Positions 37,201 through 52,200 of a stretch of 64,000 bases of DNA are shown here, in pieces. This DNA is from Wuchereria bancrofti (Eukaryota; Nematoda; Chromadorea; Rhabditida; Onchocercidae). Location: NCBI GenBank assembly GCA_005281725.1, contig SSBO01000011.1:556040-620039 (forward strand), given 5' to 3'. The translations under genes and the position numbers were made by a program. Within the stretch, counting starts at the first letter, position 1. The number at the start of each line of letters is the position of its first letter. Below the pieces are notes generated by a model, which was given only the letters and a program-made list of their open reading frames with translations, was not told the origin of the DNA and ran no database searches.

Positions 37201-40200
37201 AAATTTTTATTGAACGAAAATTATTAAATTATAAGAAACCATTTATTATTGAACGATTTTTTTTTTTTTTTTGCATGCTAACATTATGCACAATTTGTTT
37301 CTGTTATTGAAAATATTTGCAACATTATTTAAATTGCAAAAATTTGGGTAATTCCTTTTTTTTTGAAATTGCTAAAATTCATCATCAAATCGATTCAAAG
37401 AAAAAAAAATTTTTTTTTTTGTTATATTAGCAATTTTCAAACTATTTATTAGCATAATTAATTAATTAGAACAATAAGTAAGTTTCTTTTTTTAAATATT
37501 TCAATAATAATATCCAATGTGAATATGTAAATTTCAACTCAGTGAGTTCAAATTGATTTCATTAAATTGATTTTACTCAATGTAAAATACAATTCATTAA
37601 ATATTAGCCTATTTTTTGTATTTAAGTTAATAAATAAGCTACAATTTTTTGGTTTGTATTTATTAATATTAATATTTATGATATTTATACATTGATATTT
37701 CATATGCACAAAAATATTTTGATTCGAAATTTTTTATGAAACTTTTCAATTTTTAGATATTTAAATTTTATAGCCTTAAAAAAAAATATTAAATGTATTA
37801 TAATTCTATTCTTCAAGTGCATTGAACACTTATACAATTAATCAAATATTTCGATTAAAAAATTTCTGTTTGCAATTTTCAATCAAATGTGTTTAAGAAA
37901 AAGAAAAAGGGAAAGTGTGATAATTCTTATCACTTCTCTTTAACTATAATTATCAGTTAAAAAAAGTAAGTTAGAATAAAATAACTCTGTAAAATTTTAA
38001 AATATTTGTAAAAAAAAAGAAAAGAAAAGAATTATAATATATTAATTAATATGCTATTTTTAAAGTATTTTGAAATTTTAAGACTTTTTTGTACTTTCGA
38101 AATTACAATAACATATTGAAATTTAGTTTTAGTCTTATTGAAAAAAAAAAAGGGATTTTTTTTCAATAATCAAATCTGAATTTTATTAAAAAAAAGAAGG
38201 GTTTTTTTTTTTTTAATAATCAAATTTGATAAGCAATCAATAAATCATTGAGTTATCGTCAGTTGTTTTATAATGCAGTAAACAAGTTTATGATTTGAAT
38301 TTATCATGAAATATTACAATTTTGATTTTGAAGATTTGAATTTATCATCAAATATTACAATTTTGATTTTCGAAATTTTATTTTTAGCATACTTAGTATT
38401 TTTTTTTACTAATTATTTCCTTTTTTTTAAAAAAAAAAAGCTTTTTAATAATAAAATTTCTTTACTATATTTAATGAAAATTTACTTGCAATCCAAAAAA
38501 AAAAAGAAAAATAAATAATATTAATTTTCAATTATTGCTAGAAAAACTAAAATTATGCTAATATCAAATTGTAAATAATCTTAAAAACAAATACAGAGCA
38601 ATTAGTTTGTAATTAATACTAATTTCCTTTTATATTGTTAGGCTAGTAACGTATAATTTAGTAAAAAGTAAAAGGGTGAAAAAATTTTGCACGAACTATT
38701 TTCTTACTAATTGCTTCTTTTTTCTCTTTTTTTTTTGCAGTTTTTTAAATTTTGAATCTCTACTGCAGCTATTTTTTTTTTTTGTTTTTTGCTGACCTCT
38801 AACCTTTGTAAAATATCAGAATTTTATATTCACTAATTTTATCAAAATAAATTTGATTAAATGAGCTATAATAACGACTTTTATTTTATCAACCAAGCGA
38901 ATAGTAAAATTTAGTGATTTTCAAAAACACTTAACACTTTTAAATTTTTAATGAATTTTACTGTGGTTGTTGTGTTTAATAAGGAATAATAATTTATTCG
39001 TTCATTTCATTTCATTTCTTATTTCATTTTAAAATTTCCATGTTTTACATCAAATTCGTATATATGCATACGTATTTTCATATGCATGTTTTTGCACGAA
39101 ACACGTAAATTATTTTTATAAACGTCACTATATTGTTGTGTTTCATTTTGATTATTTGTTAAAGTTTCATTTCACAATTAAACTTTGATCAATTATTACA
39201 ACTGCAATTTAACTGATTAGTATGGTTAATAAAAGTTGAAAAAAAAAAAAGCAAAAAGAAAATATTATAATATAAAAATATTCCATATGATATTTTATTA
39301 TTTTATATATTAGAAATAGTAAAAAGAATTATTATTATTTTATATATTAAAAATAATATTGCTATAATAATGATAATGATAAATGATAATGATAAATGTT
39401 ATATAATGCTAAATAAAACTAAAAAAAATCTCATATTTTATTGAAAATATTTCATAAAGAACTACCGTATCATTGCATATTTTTAATCTAATTTTGTACT
39501 GCTATAAACTTATCATAATGAAATATAATTTTATGATTCATTTCAATAAATTATCAAATTTATTTTTAATCTTATAATTCAAGGAAAAAAAAAAAACGAA
39601 AAAAAAGAGAGAGAGAGAGAGAAAAGAGAGAAAGAAAAGAATTGTAGGGTGCAACAGGGGATATCAACGATGCCTGTACATGGCCCGGACGGTCGAACAC
39701 TACAGAAAGGTGCAACGGTAACAAATTCATCACCACGGAATAGTACCATGTAGGCTTATTAATACTAATTAATACATTTCTAGAAATTTAAATTGAAATA
39801 ACATATTTATGCAATAAATAATTTTTAATTTTTATCAATTACATTGATTTAAAAAATTTATCAAAAAAAAAAGAACACGAAACCATTTATTTTTTTATTC
39901 TCTTTTTTGTATTTTTTTTTATTAATAGAAAAAAATTATTTCAAAATAAAAAAAATATAATTAAATGCACTTATTTAATTTATTTTGTTTATTTATTTAT
40001 TTGTTTGTTTTTTGTTTTTCCCCTTTTTTGTAGCATTGTATCCACAAATTTTTGTCAAAGTTTTTTACACATTCACATTATATATATATAAATTTAATTT
40101 TTTCTATTTCATTTGTCTTATTTTATTTTGCTATTCAAAAAAAAAACAAATATTTTGATATCTGAAAACTTTTCAATTTCTTTAACATTATGTCTTTTTT

Positions 40201-43200
40201 AAAACAAAAAAATAAAATAAAGTATTTGTTTAAAGTTTCTTACTACTTTTTGTTTTTTATTCCATTATCATTTCTATTATTTTCCTTCTATGCTTATATG
40301 ATATGAATATATACTGATAAGAATTATTTCAAATTAAAGTTATAATTTCATTCGTTAAATTATTATTATCTAAAAATGTATTTGTCCAAAAATTTTCCTA
40401 CCAACTACGTTTCATTCTTTGATCTCTTTTAATATTTAAATAAAAAATAAAAAACAAAAGCGAAAAGATCAGTTAAATAAAATTAATAACTAATATATTG
40501 ATATATTATTTAATTGAATTGACATATATTACTTAAACAAATTGATATATAATAATATGAGATAAAAAGTTCTTATTAAAAAGAAATACGATTATATATA
40601 AGTTAATATTAATACGAGCAAAAATTTTCAAAAATTAATCTTATATTCAAATTTTATGTATAATTTTTAATATTTAACATAAAGCCTTCTTTTTTTTTTG
40701 TTTTTTTCTAAAATTAATTATGAAATTTATAGTTTTGCCAAAAAAATATTTTTTTTTATTCCTTTTTGTAAATATTATATTTTATTTCACTTCTTTTTCT
40801 ATTTTTTAGTAATGAAATTAATCAATTGGATAAGCGTTTTGGACGAAGTTGTGATTTTCTGGTAAAACCACACACCGATGAAATGCGTCTATTTAACAAT
40901 CCTATTGCTCAGGTTTGAATAAAAAATGAAAATTTGATTTTTTGGAATTAATTTTACAATGAATTAAATAAGTGCAAAAAATTGTTACATTAAATTCTTT
41001 TATGCTATAAAAAATTTTTCAAATATGAAATTAAAAATTTGGAAAGTTAAATCAAAATTTATTTCTATTTGAGTACTATTTTGAGAAAAAAAGTTAGCCA
41101 TTTCAATAAAGCAAAAGAAAAAAATGAAGAATGAAGATAAAAACATTTGATGAGAGAATATTTGAAAATATATTCTCGAAAAAAGTTAGATTACAATTTG
41201 AAAAGTTGACCACTAAATTATTAATTGTGCATTCGTAATTATTATTTGTTCAATAATAAACAACCAATATAATCATTTTTTAGAAAACAAATTAAATTCT
41301 GTACTTTTATTATGCATATTTACAAATCAATCAAATCTCATTAAGTTTATTTGACAAAACAAAAAAAAAATAGATGAAAAAACTCACACAAAAAAAAATT
41401 ATCAAATATTCTTCATTTCATTTCTTTTAAAATAATTTTAAAAGATATTTATTTAAATTAGCAATTACAAATTTGATTTATTTTAATTAATTTAATTTAA
41501 ATATATCGATTATCTAGTGAAATTTTCTAACAAAACCAATGAAAAACGTTTTATATCATAAATTATTGATGGTACACCTGGCGTAGTAACGAAGGGAATT
41601 TAATTGTTAAGCAAATGAAATTATTATCGTTGTTATTTACTTGTCTTATCAAATTCTTTCATTGATTTAATTTTAGCAGTAAAAATGTTTTGTAGAATAA
41701 AAAAACAAAATGAAATTTAATAGCAAATTTGGAAAGTAAGAAAGCTTATTTTCCTAGATATTTATTATACCTTTATAGGAGTAACAATAATATTAACTAA
41801 TTTAATTGAAAGATTGAAAATATTAAATTTTTTCATACCTTTAAAATGTATGTTTAACCACGCTTAGAGATTTAAGCAATTATTCAAATGCTTATTATTA
41901 TCAAATTTAAATTTTTGCATTAAATTAATCCATTTTATGGGCGGTACAGGTAATTTGAGGTGTAAACATCAAATGGGAAAAAATATATAAAGATGGTTTA
42001 CGGTAAAAACATAAGATTGGGAATAAAAATACCTTAAACATTACTGGAAGCAATGCATAAAAGTTTTGCAGTGTAAATACAAGGATTTACAGTATGAATA
42101 TACGACAAACGACTTACAGTATAAATAGAAGGATTTACAGTGTAAACATGTGACAAACGACTTACAGTATAAATAGAGGGATTTACAGTATAAACATAAG
42201 ACAAAGGGTTACGGTAAAAAATATGAGGAGTTACAGCACAAATATAAAGTGAAGGATTTACAGTATAAACATTTCCGGTTTTTAAACAGGAAAATTCTCT
42301 TGTTGAATTCATCAAGATTGATTTCACAAAAAAAAAAAATAAATTTTAGGTCAGTTCAGATATTTTACGCATCAGCGGGTATACAAATCAATTTAAATCA
42401 TTATTGACATCAAGGTCAGTATTGCGACGAGAATCCGGACCTGGCGTACTTCCGCAGGAAATGGATGAAGATAAAGGTTAAAATTTAATTATTTTATTTT
42501 TTTTTTAAATGAGTGAAAAGAGAAAAAATCTCTTTTAAATCTAGAAATTTTTATCTTTATGAACTTTTTTGAATGCATTTAATACAAATTGCATTCATTC
42601 AATGTGGAATTATTTTAATTAGGCAATTTTCGAACTTTGCAAAAGCACTTCTGTTGATATTTAAAATGAACAAATGTGTAAATAAATTTAAATTGCAACT
42701 GGAAACAAAAAAAAGATACGAAGAACTAACAGTAAACAAATTAAAGCTAAAGCAATTTCACCTAATAAAATGAAAAGTATCATCAGTACTTCAATTTTTT
42801 GATCATTTCAACCATCCTTAACCGTTTTAAAGATACGTTTTTTTAAAATTAGTAAAGCCGACAAAGTTAAATTAATAATTATTACAGTTTATTTTTATTT
42901 TATTTTGACAAAGTAAAATCAACAATTATCACATTTAATTTTTATTTTATTTTATTTTATGATGTTTATGTAAGTTTATTGTTTTATTTACACTATTCCG
43001 CATATTTTTAGTTAATATTTTTAATTTTGAAAAATTTAAAAGTTTTTCTTATAAATATTTATAAAGATTTTTTTCTTCAAAACAAAAATTGCTGAAATGA
43101 CATTTACTTTGATTTTACTTGGGCAAAAAAAAAATTAATTAATCACTTCAACGATTACATATTTATGCATAATCATTCAATAATCAATTGTTTTATTAAA

Positions 43201-46200
43201 GTTGTCAAAAAAATGTTATGCATTACTGCATTTAATATTTTGTTAGTGGAAGAAAAGAAATAAGAAAAAATATTAAACTGAGAAATTGTGATAATACTTT
43301 TAGTTTCCACAAAAGTAATTTGAGTATAAATTTCCAGTTTTGATTTGATAACATTTTTAAGCTTTAATATATTTATTTTTAAATTTTAAATGACAACAAT
43401 GATAGAAGATTGAAATTTAATAATTATTAGCATAAATATTTAAAACATTTTCAAATTTGTCAATAAACTACAGATGCAAACGAATTTACATTAATTAATT
43501 GATTACTAATTAATCACTATATAATTATCATTTACCTTCATTTTTATCTATACGTCAAATATTATCGTTTAAAAGTTTTTAGTGATTGTTTATGCATTGT
43601 TTATTTATTCTTTTTTCTATCAGTTATAATATAAATATTTATGCCATACAAATTCGATTCCTATGCTTTGATATCATTAGATTTTATAAATGCATATCAT
43701 TTATGATGATTACAGTAGTTGATAAGGATATTTTCTTGTTGATAAATAAATTTAATAATAATATGTTTTTGAGTATTTATTTGTTTGTATTATATTTGTA
43801 ACAATAACGGTAATAACAATAGCATTAATAGTATATTTATATGGTATTAACGATAATAATGACAATAATAATAATTAGCAATAATATAGAATATTTACTT
43901 GTGATATATTTATAAAGTATTTGTTTGCAAAAAATAGTATATTTATAAAGTAATTGTTTATAAAACAATAATAATAATTTTCATTATCATTATCGTTATC
44001 ATTAAAAAATCTATTATAAAACATTTTCCGTTTCTTTTTTTGTAAAAAAAAACATTGTTGTGGAAAATGTTACCATTTTTAGAGCAATATAAGTATGATT
44101 GAATAGTTCATTTTTCAAAGTTTTTTTTTTTCACTTTTTTGTTAATTCACACGGTAGTAAAATTACATTTAATCACGATTATATCATTTTTCTTTTCCTC
44201 AATTTTAATTTTTTTTTTTGTCTCTTTTCTTTCACTATCATTTTCTTTCTTTTCTTCCACTTCCGTTTTTTTTTTCTGTCTTTTTATTTTCTTCAAATTT
44301 TTTAAATAATAGCTATTATAGAACATATGTGTCTAGCATTTTTCTCAAATGAATTACTGCTATGTAATAAAATTTATCATAAATTTTTTTTTCATTAAAT
44401 GATAAAATGATAAGTAGATTGACTGAAAGTTATGAATTTGATTAAAGATATATGTGAAATTGATATTTGATTAAGATCAAATAATTCAAATGAATTTAAT
44501 CAATGTTTACTAATGTTAATCATATTGATCGATGCTAAAATGCAATTATTAACAAAATATTCTAATCTATTTTTAAAAGAGAGAAAAATCGTAAACATTG
44601 CATAAAAATAATAAATTGTAAAAAAAAAGTTTTTTTTTTTGTTAACTTTTTTTTCGTAAATATTTGCATGCTTATTGTAATTTATAAATGACATGGAAAA
44701 ATTTTAATTATTAAAATATGAAAAGAGCTACCGATTTCAATTTAATCATTTTCAATGTAACGAAAGCATATCACTGATAAATTTTAATCTTATATTAGAT
44801 TGTTATATAATCATATCTTTTTATCTTTTTCAAAAGTAAAATATGCAAAAAAATAACAAAAAAAAAAGAAAACAGAAAATCAAATTTTTGCAATTTTGTA
44901 TCAATTTTTTTTGATTTTTATTAAATTTTTGTTATAGTTGAAAAAAAATAAAAAGAAATGAGAAAAAAGTTCCTAAAAAGAATATTAAAATCTTGATATT
45001 AATTTTTCTGTGTAAATAAAAATATATAATTTTGTCGTTTTTTTCTTTCAACATTTTTCTTTTATTTATATTTTAATTTTTCTTATAGACCAAATTTATT
45101 AATGTTTAAATTGATATCATTTCAATTGAAATCGTTCAAATTTAACTTGAATATGATGTTTCATGCTATATTCCTAATTTTTCTTATCACTGCTAACTGA
45201 TAAAATTTTCGAAAATTTACTCTTTCAAAGAATAGCTAAGAAATGAAAAAATATAAGAGCAATTGTTTTTTTGTTTAAAATGTAAATTAAAAAAAAAATT
45301 TCCGAAAATTTGTTAAAAAGATATGCTTAAATAATAGCAATTTATTAAGATATGCTTAAATAATAGCAATTTATTAATATTTCCAAGAAAAAAGTCATAA
45401 AACTTCTTCTTATAAATTAAAATTTTGATATGAATGAATGAAAGTGAAAAAAAAAAAGAAAACGAAACAAAAATATTTTAAAAATTAATTTTTCGAGACT
45501 TGTAAATAGTTTTAATTCTTAAATATATAAAAAGAAAATTTTTTTTCTTTGTTAGCAAATATAAAAACAAAAAAAAAAAACGATTCTTTTTTTGCTATGA
45601 AAGAAAATTTCATTTTTTAAAAGAAAAAGTGAAATATTTTATGATTGCTAATTATATACCAAAGAATAAAATTTTCATTTTATTTATTTTTTCTTTTGAA
45701 ATGAAATGTAAATATTTATTTCATTTTAAATTATATAACAATCAATTTTATTATTGTTTCTTTTTAAAATTATTTTAACAATTTATTGATATAATTCTCT
45801 TTCTTTCTTCCGCTTTTTCGCTTTTCTTTTTTATGTTTTTTTTTTTTTTTTTGTTTAATAACTTAGTTATTTGGTATATATTTATGAAATTTATAAATAC
45901 CAATTCATTCTTTTTAACTCCTTTTTTTCTTCTTCTTTCTGCTTTATGTTTTCGAACATTTAAATTTTCCATGCTAAAGCAAATAAAAGAAATGAAATTC
46001 TTTATTAAATGAAAATTTTTATTTATATCATTTATTGATTTCATTTAAAAATTAATCGTAATAATTTTAAAATATGTATGATGCATACATTATTTTTTTT
46101 AACCCAAATTTAAATTTAATATGAATTTAAATAATAAAACTATTTATATTGTTGTCTTTTTTAATATTATTTTTTCTTTTTTATCTTTTTGTTTCTTTTA

Positions 46201-49200
46201 ACTTTAGTCTTTTATTTTCTCACCGCTAATTAATAAATTAGAAATATTGCTGCGATGAAATTTCTCACTCATAAAATTTTTTTTTATTTTTTGCTAACTT
46301 TTAATTTTGTTAATAAAAATAAATTGTGCGAATTTTGAGGAAATTAATAAAAGAAACAAAAAGAAATTTGTCTTTTTCTTTTTTTTTTCTTGTTTTTGTG
46401 ATATCAAATGAAGTGATATCAAAAAATATTGACAATTTCATCTTTCATCAATGATTTATTGCTCTAAGAAACATTAATTACTAGCACTTAAACATGTAGG
46501 ATGTAAAATTAATTAATTATTTTATAATCTGATAAGTAAGACGATCCGATTTAATTATGATTTAATTTAATCACAACTTATCATGAGGTACCTAATTTAT
46601 GTGATTTATGAAATCGCCCATGATTTATTACTCTAAGAAACATTAATTAGAACATTGTTTATTCAATTTGAAAAGATATGATAAAAGTGTAATAAAAACT
46701 AAAAATGAAAAAAAAAATTCAATAAAAAAAGTAAAATAGGTAAATAGTAAGTAAATATTTTAATGTGTTACTGAATTGCATAAGTAAATTTTTTTAAAAA
46801 AAAAAAAAGTAAATTTAAACAGCATTGTTGAATTTTTAGCATGAATCCACGTCATATGTGCAATTTATAATTGGCAAATAATTAATAATAGAACAAACAA
46901 CTGCTTTCGAAATTGAAAAAAGTGTTACAAAGTTTGAGCAAAGAAATAAGATAAATAGTAAATAGTTCAAAATCATAGTAATTTGAAGTGTTTCAAAAAA
47001 AAAAAAATAATAAGAATGTTTAATTTTAAATTATATCTAACTTTATTCTATATATCACTGTAATTTTGTTTGCTTTTTCAGATGAATATCGAAATGGTGG
47101 CATACGAGATGAGGCAACCGTTGAAAAACAAGATTCAAAACGTCGAACAAGTACAACAGTGCGGGTAATAAGGAGACGTCGAAGCGGTTACGGAATTGCT
47201 ATCAGCAGGTAATATTGAATTAATAATAATAATAATAAAAAATTTAATAATAATAAAAGTTTGAAAAACAAAAAAAAAAAAAGTGAATAAAATTGATGAA
47301 ATTATTTGGAAAAGAATTTTTTTTTATTTTTTTATATCAGCAAATACTATCAATTTTAAAAATGAAATCAAAATTATAATCCAGAATTAATAATATGAAA
47401 GTATTAGTTGGTAATAATAATTTTCATGATAAGTAATTGTGTTTATTTCAAAATCATTTTTTGCCATTCTTCCCTTTTTATCAAATAACAAAATAGTAAT
47501 AATAATAATAATGATAGTGATGATAACAGTAGTGATTTATGATGGTAATGACGACGATGTATTATAATAATAACAATAATGATAACGGTAATATTAATAG
47601 TAATAATAATATCGTCATTTTTTTTGGTATTGATATGATAATGACAGCAATTAGCGATAATAATAATGATTACAAATTATAATAATTTGAATATTTGACC
47701 AATAACATTAATGTTATCGTCATTGTCGTCATTATTATTGCTCCATAATGGCAATTTTAATTTAGCAAACAAAAACAAAATATAAATTAAACACTATTAA
47801 ATGATTTATGCTGTTTTTATAGCAATATTAATAATAGTAGACAGTGATAAGGATTACTATGATAATGACATTGATATTGCTAGTGATAATGTTATTGATG
47901 ATGATGATAAAATGATAATGATGATTTTGCAAAAAAAAAGGAGAGGAAAAAATTTATTAAATCATCATCTTTGTTATTTCTTATACTGCAATCTCAACTA
48001 TTAATCTTTAATGCCAAATAAAATGATTTAAAATTTAAATTTAACTTCAATTTTATTGATTCATTTATGACTCATAAATTTGTCATTTAATCTGCTATAT
48101 ATAAATAGTTCAAAATTTTGTTTTGTTTTTTTTTTTAAGGACGCTAAAGTTATGTTTCAAAAAGCAAATAATTCAGAAAACATTATTGTGCCTAAATTTG
48201 CATTTCTCTTTAACATCAAAAAAAAAAGTGCAAAAAAATTCTTTTCAATGAAACTGACAATGTTCATTTCATATAATGAAAACTTTTTACTAATTTTCGA
48301 AACTAATACTTTGTAAAAAACATAATGAATGAATAGAAATTTTTCTACAATTTTAAAATTTTAGATTTACAAACTAAATTTGCAATTTTATTTTTATTAC
48401 CTTTTAAGCATACTTAAAAATGCATAATATTTTCTTGTCAATACAAAGAAAAAAAAAAAAGTAACTTTGATATTTGCTTATTTATAAATGAATAAACCAG
48501 AAATATTGCTTATTCCTCTTTATTATTATTGCCCTAATCATAGACTGCTTAAAATTCAGACCATATTTTTAAAAAAAAGTTTAATTGAAATTGAAATGCA
48601 ATAAAGTTAAAATTTAATGCATACTTTTGTACCTACTTCACTATCTTATTATTTATGCTAATTAAATATGCCTATTATAAAAGAATGAAACGAAAATTTC
48701 ATATCTTAGAAAGGTATATCTAAGGCATTCTCTTATCAAATATTTCATTTTTTTTCTTTTAAATACTACCTTTTCTTTTTTTTTGCCCACATTTTACTTC
48801 CTTTTAATGTATAATTTAATATATTCAAACTTTTTTTTTCTAAGTGACATAACATGAACATATTTAGTTTGCATCACTTTGATTAGCAATGCATTTTTAT
48901 CATTTGTTAAATCAAAATTCAATATTGATTTAATGACGTTAGAAATAATATATCCTGCTGTGAAAAAAAAAAGGATGGTTTAGAAAAAAAAAATAGATTT
49001 TGTTTAAATTAAATTTTTTTTTTTTGCATTTCTAATTGTTAAAGTTAATTTTTTGACTTTTAAATATAACTAATAAATAAAAAATAAATAAAAAAGGAAA
49101 TGACGAGAAGAAAAAAAAGACTTTCAGATACTCTAAAATATTTGAAACTTGAGATAATGAATTGCAAAAACATTTCATTTAATTTTCATCAATTTTCAAT

Positions 49201-52200
49201 TGGTTGTTATTTCGTTATTACTTCTTGATGATCTCAAGAGTTTAGAATGATTTATCTCTTGTAAGTGGCATATATCTATTATATTGTTTATCACTTTTTT
49301 TTTTTTTCATTTTTCATATGATACCTGAGTGAAGTGTTGAATTTGAAATGTTATTTCTTAGTTTTGATAATTTAGATTGAATTACCTTTTAACCTTTCAT
49401 AACCAATTTTTTTTTCTTGCAACTATTTCTCAAATTTTGTTAATAAAAGTTATGATTTATTATATCATTTCATTAATAATATACTAAGTGTTAATTTCGG
49501 GAGATCGATGAAAGAAAAAGTAATCAGTTAAAATTAATCTTTAAAATAAAACAATTCTTTTTTTTTTTCTTCGATAGTAAAAACAGATAAATTTATCACA
49601 AATAAGTTTATGAAAGAGTTAAAATATGATTAAATCAATAAAGAAATAATTTGTGTTAAATGAATAATTCTAAATTATACTTTCTTTTATTTTAAATATT
49701 TTGCAATTTTTATTAAAATGAAAATTCTCAATTTTTCTTTCTCTTTTTGTTAAATTATTGATTACTTTTCTAACTTATTATTTTACAGGTAATTTCTTAT
49801 TTAATTTTCTCTTTCACTTTTCTCTTTCTCTCTTTATCATTCTCTCTTTTTCTTCCAAATAATTCAATCAAAAAAAAAAAAAATATATTTTACTGGTTTA
49901 AACTAAGAATACATCATCACATTTTCCCTCCTCTTTTACATTAATTTCTTTTTTCTTCCTTTCTTTCCTTTTATTTTTCCTTTCAATTCAAAATTAGCTA
50001 ACTTTATTGCTCATACATGACAAATAAATAGAATTAATTGTCATAGAAACAACTTCACAAACTTAGATTAGTTAAAATTAATTTGAAATGCAAAAGAAAA
50101 TATCCCACATTTTGTAATATTAATTCAATGCATTCCTTAATAAAACGAATTTTCTTCCTTTTTTTTTAAGCGACAATTAATTCATTGAATATAAAATATG
50201 CTTTTTTAATTTTTTTTTTTTTTTTAAAAAGGAAAAAGAAAATAGTAAAAGAAAAGAATAAAATTCAGACTTATTTCAATGTAAATTTTATGAATATAAA
50301 GAATATGAATAAAATTAAATAAATTAAAACAGCGAAAAAAAATATATTTATCCATTTTTTTCCCATTATTTTATCAAAAAATAAAAGAAATTTTATCAAA
50401 AATATTTTTCTCAATTCATTCATATGAAATTTATACATAAATTAATAGATTTAGAAATATTATCATATAATCAGTAATGTGATAAAAAAGTAAATTTTAG
50501 CAAAATAAAACTTATTTCGACAAAACATAGAGAAAAAAGGTACGAAAAAAAAAAAGGAAATGAAAGATTGTAGAATTAAGTATTAAACAATATTATGAAT
50601 TTAAAATTGAAAAAAAAAAAGGGCAAAAACGAAGTACAAATTAATTTGTCAATTTCATTTCAATTTTATATAAGCTTCTAAAAAATTTTAATCTTAATGC
50701 AAAAGTTTCATTTTCATTCCTTGCATTTTAATCCATCTAATTTAATTCGTATATCACTGCTAGAAATTATTAAAACTTTTTTTTTTTTTTTTGAATTATT
50801 ATCTTTTTTATTTCTTTTTACAAAACCAATTTAGATGGAATTTTTTTTTTAATGAACATACATTATCATTTTTGTGAAAATTAATTAAGCGCAAACAGTA
50901 TATTATATTCGATGTAATTAAGTAAAAATATTTTTATAATATTTGCTATTGTTTATTGTTTATTGATTTTTATGTGTTAATGAAAATTTTCGTGTTAATA
51001 ATTTGTGTAATTCTAACTCAATAATTAGCATTAAAATCAAAAAATTTATATTTTAATTGTGAAATTTAAGCACATATTTGAGTAAGCATAGTAATTTAAT
51101 CGTAAGTAAACAACGCTTCAAATTTCATTTTTTTTATAGGATAATCGAAATTTTCTAGAAATATCAAATGTATCGATTTGTTGATACGTAAATTTTATTG
51201 TGTTTTTCTAACCAATTAGTTTATAATATTTGATATTTAGAGTATAAAGCAAGAAATGAAGAATAAGAGGGAGAGAGAGAGAGAGAGGGAGAGAAGGAGG
51301 GAGAGAGAGGGAATTTTGTCAAATATATAATATATGGGAGGTATCATTAAATAAATTCTTCCTCTCTTTCATTCAATAAATTTTTAAAATTTGAATGATA
51401 ATGTTGGAATTTTACAAACAAATAAACACTGAAATATTTGCCAAAATTATTTTTTGGAAGTTTATTTATATTAAGCATAAAGAATTTTTGGAAAATTTTT
51501 AAGTTTATTAATTTAATTTTTTTCATTTTGCTTTAGTTTTCATTTTTTTTTTCTTAAATCATATAGCAATGATTTGATTGTTACCTACCACTTAGTAGTT
51601 TTGAATAATTAAAAATGAAAATATAAATAAACTTCCAAGACTGCGTTTTTTTTTTTTTGGTAAATGTTTTTTGCTAATTTTAGACAACACAACATAATTC
51701 AAGAAAGATATGAAATTTTAAAACTACCAAAAATTTATCAAAATTTACTTCATTTCTTAATTTATCACTTAATGATAGAAAAATAATGATAATATAATAG
51801 AATATCAGAAATTTCTTTCATACAAAAAACGTGAACTGTTTTGACTTCTTTTTTACTCTAACGTGAAACGTTAACATTTCGAAATTTTTTTTCCGTTTCT
51901 TAACTCTTACATAAAAACGTGAACAATCTTCGATTTTTTCTCATTCTAATACGTGAAACGTGAACATTTGCTAAGTTTTTCTGTTTCTACATAAAACATT
52001 GAACTATCTTCAACGTCTTTTTTTATAACGTAAAACGTCAATTACCTCAGTGCTTTTTGTCTAAACACGTAAAACGTCAATATTTTCAAAATTTTTCTTT
52101 TTGCTTTTACATAAAACGTGAATAATTTTAATTGCATAAATTTCATGCATAAATTTTCAGTCTGAAATGTTGAAATTTTTCACAGATATATTGAAAAGCT

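Larger units (their letters stand above)
28810..39647 (+). other. SK channel intron 2 (10.8 kb)
   Basis: No other gene is seen inside. Contents: four N-interrupted duplications (29397-29711, 30413-30805, 33020-33342, 34376-36074), a 29-bp tandem repeat near 30867, ATT/AAT triplet arrays and many poly-T/A tracts. If exon 39648-39749 is skipped, the intron is about 12 kb. Confidence 0.7.
42477..47081 (+). other. SK channel intron 5 (4.6 kb)
   Basis: No gene inside; the open frames are low-complexity. It contains a 29-bp tandem duplication (45318-45375), triplet arrays near 43800-44010, and an imperfect direct and inverted repeat near 46448-46650. Confidence 0.6.

Noticed and set aside
43586..43801. 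71-codon frame in SK intron 5 as a nested gene
   Set aside because: Composition is the same as the surrounding intron, with no motif.
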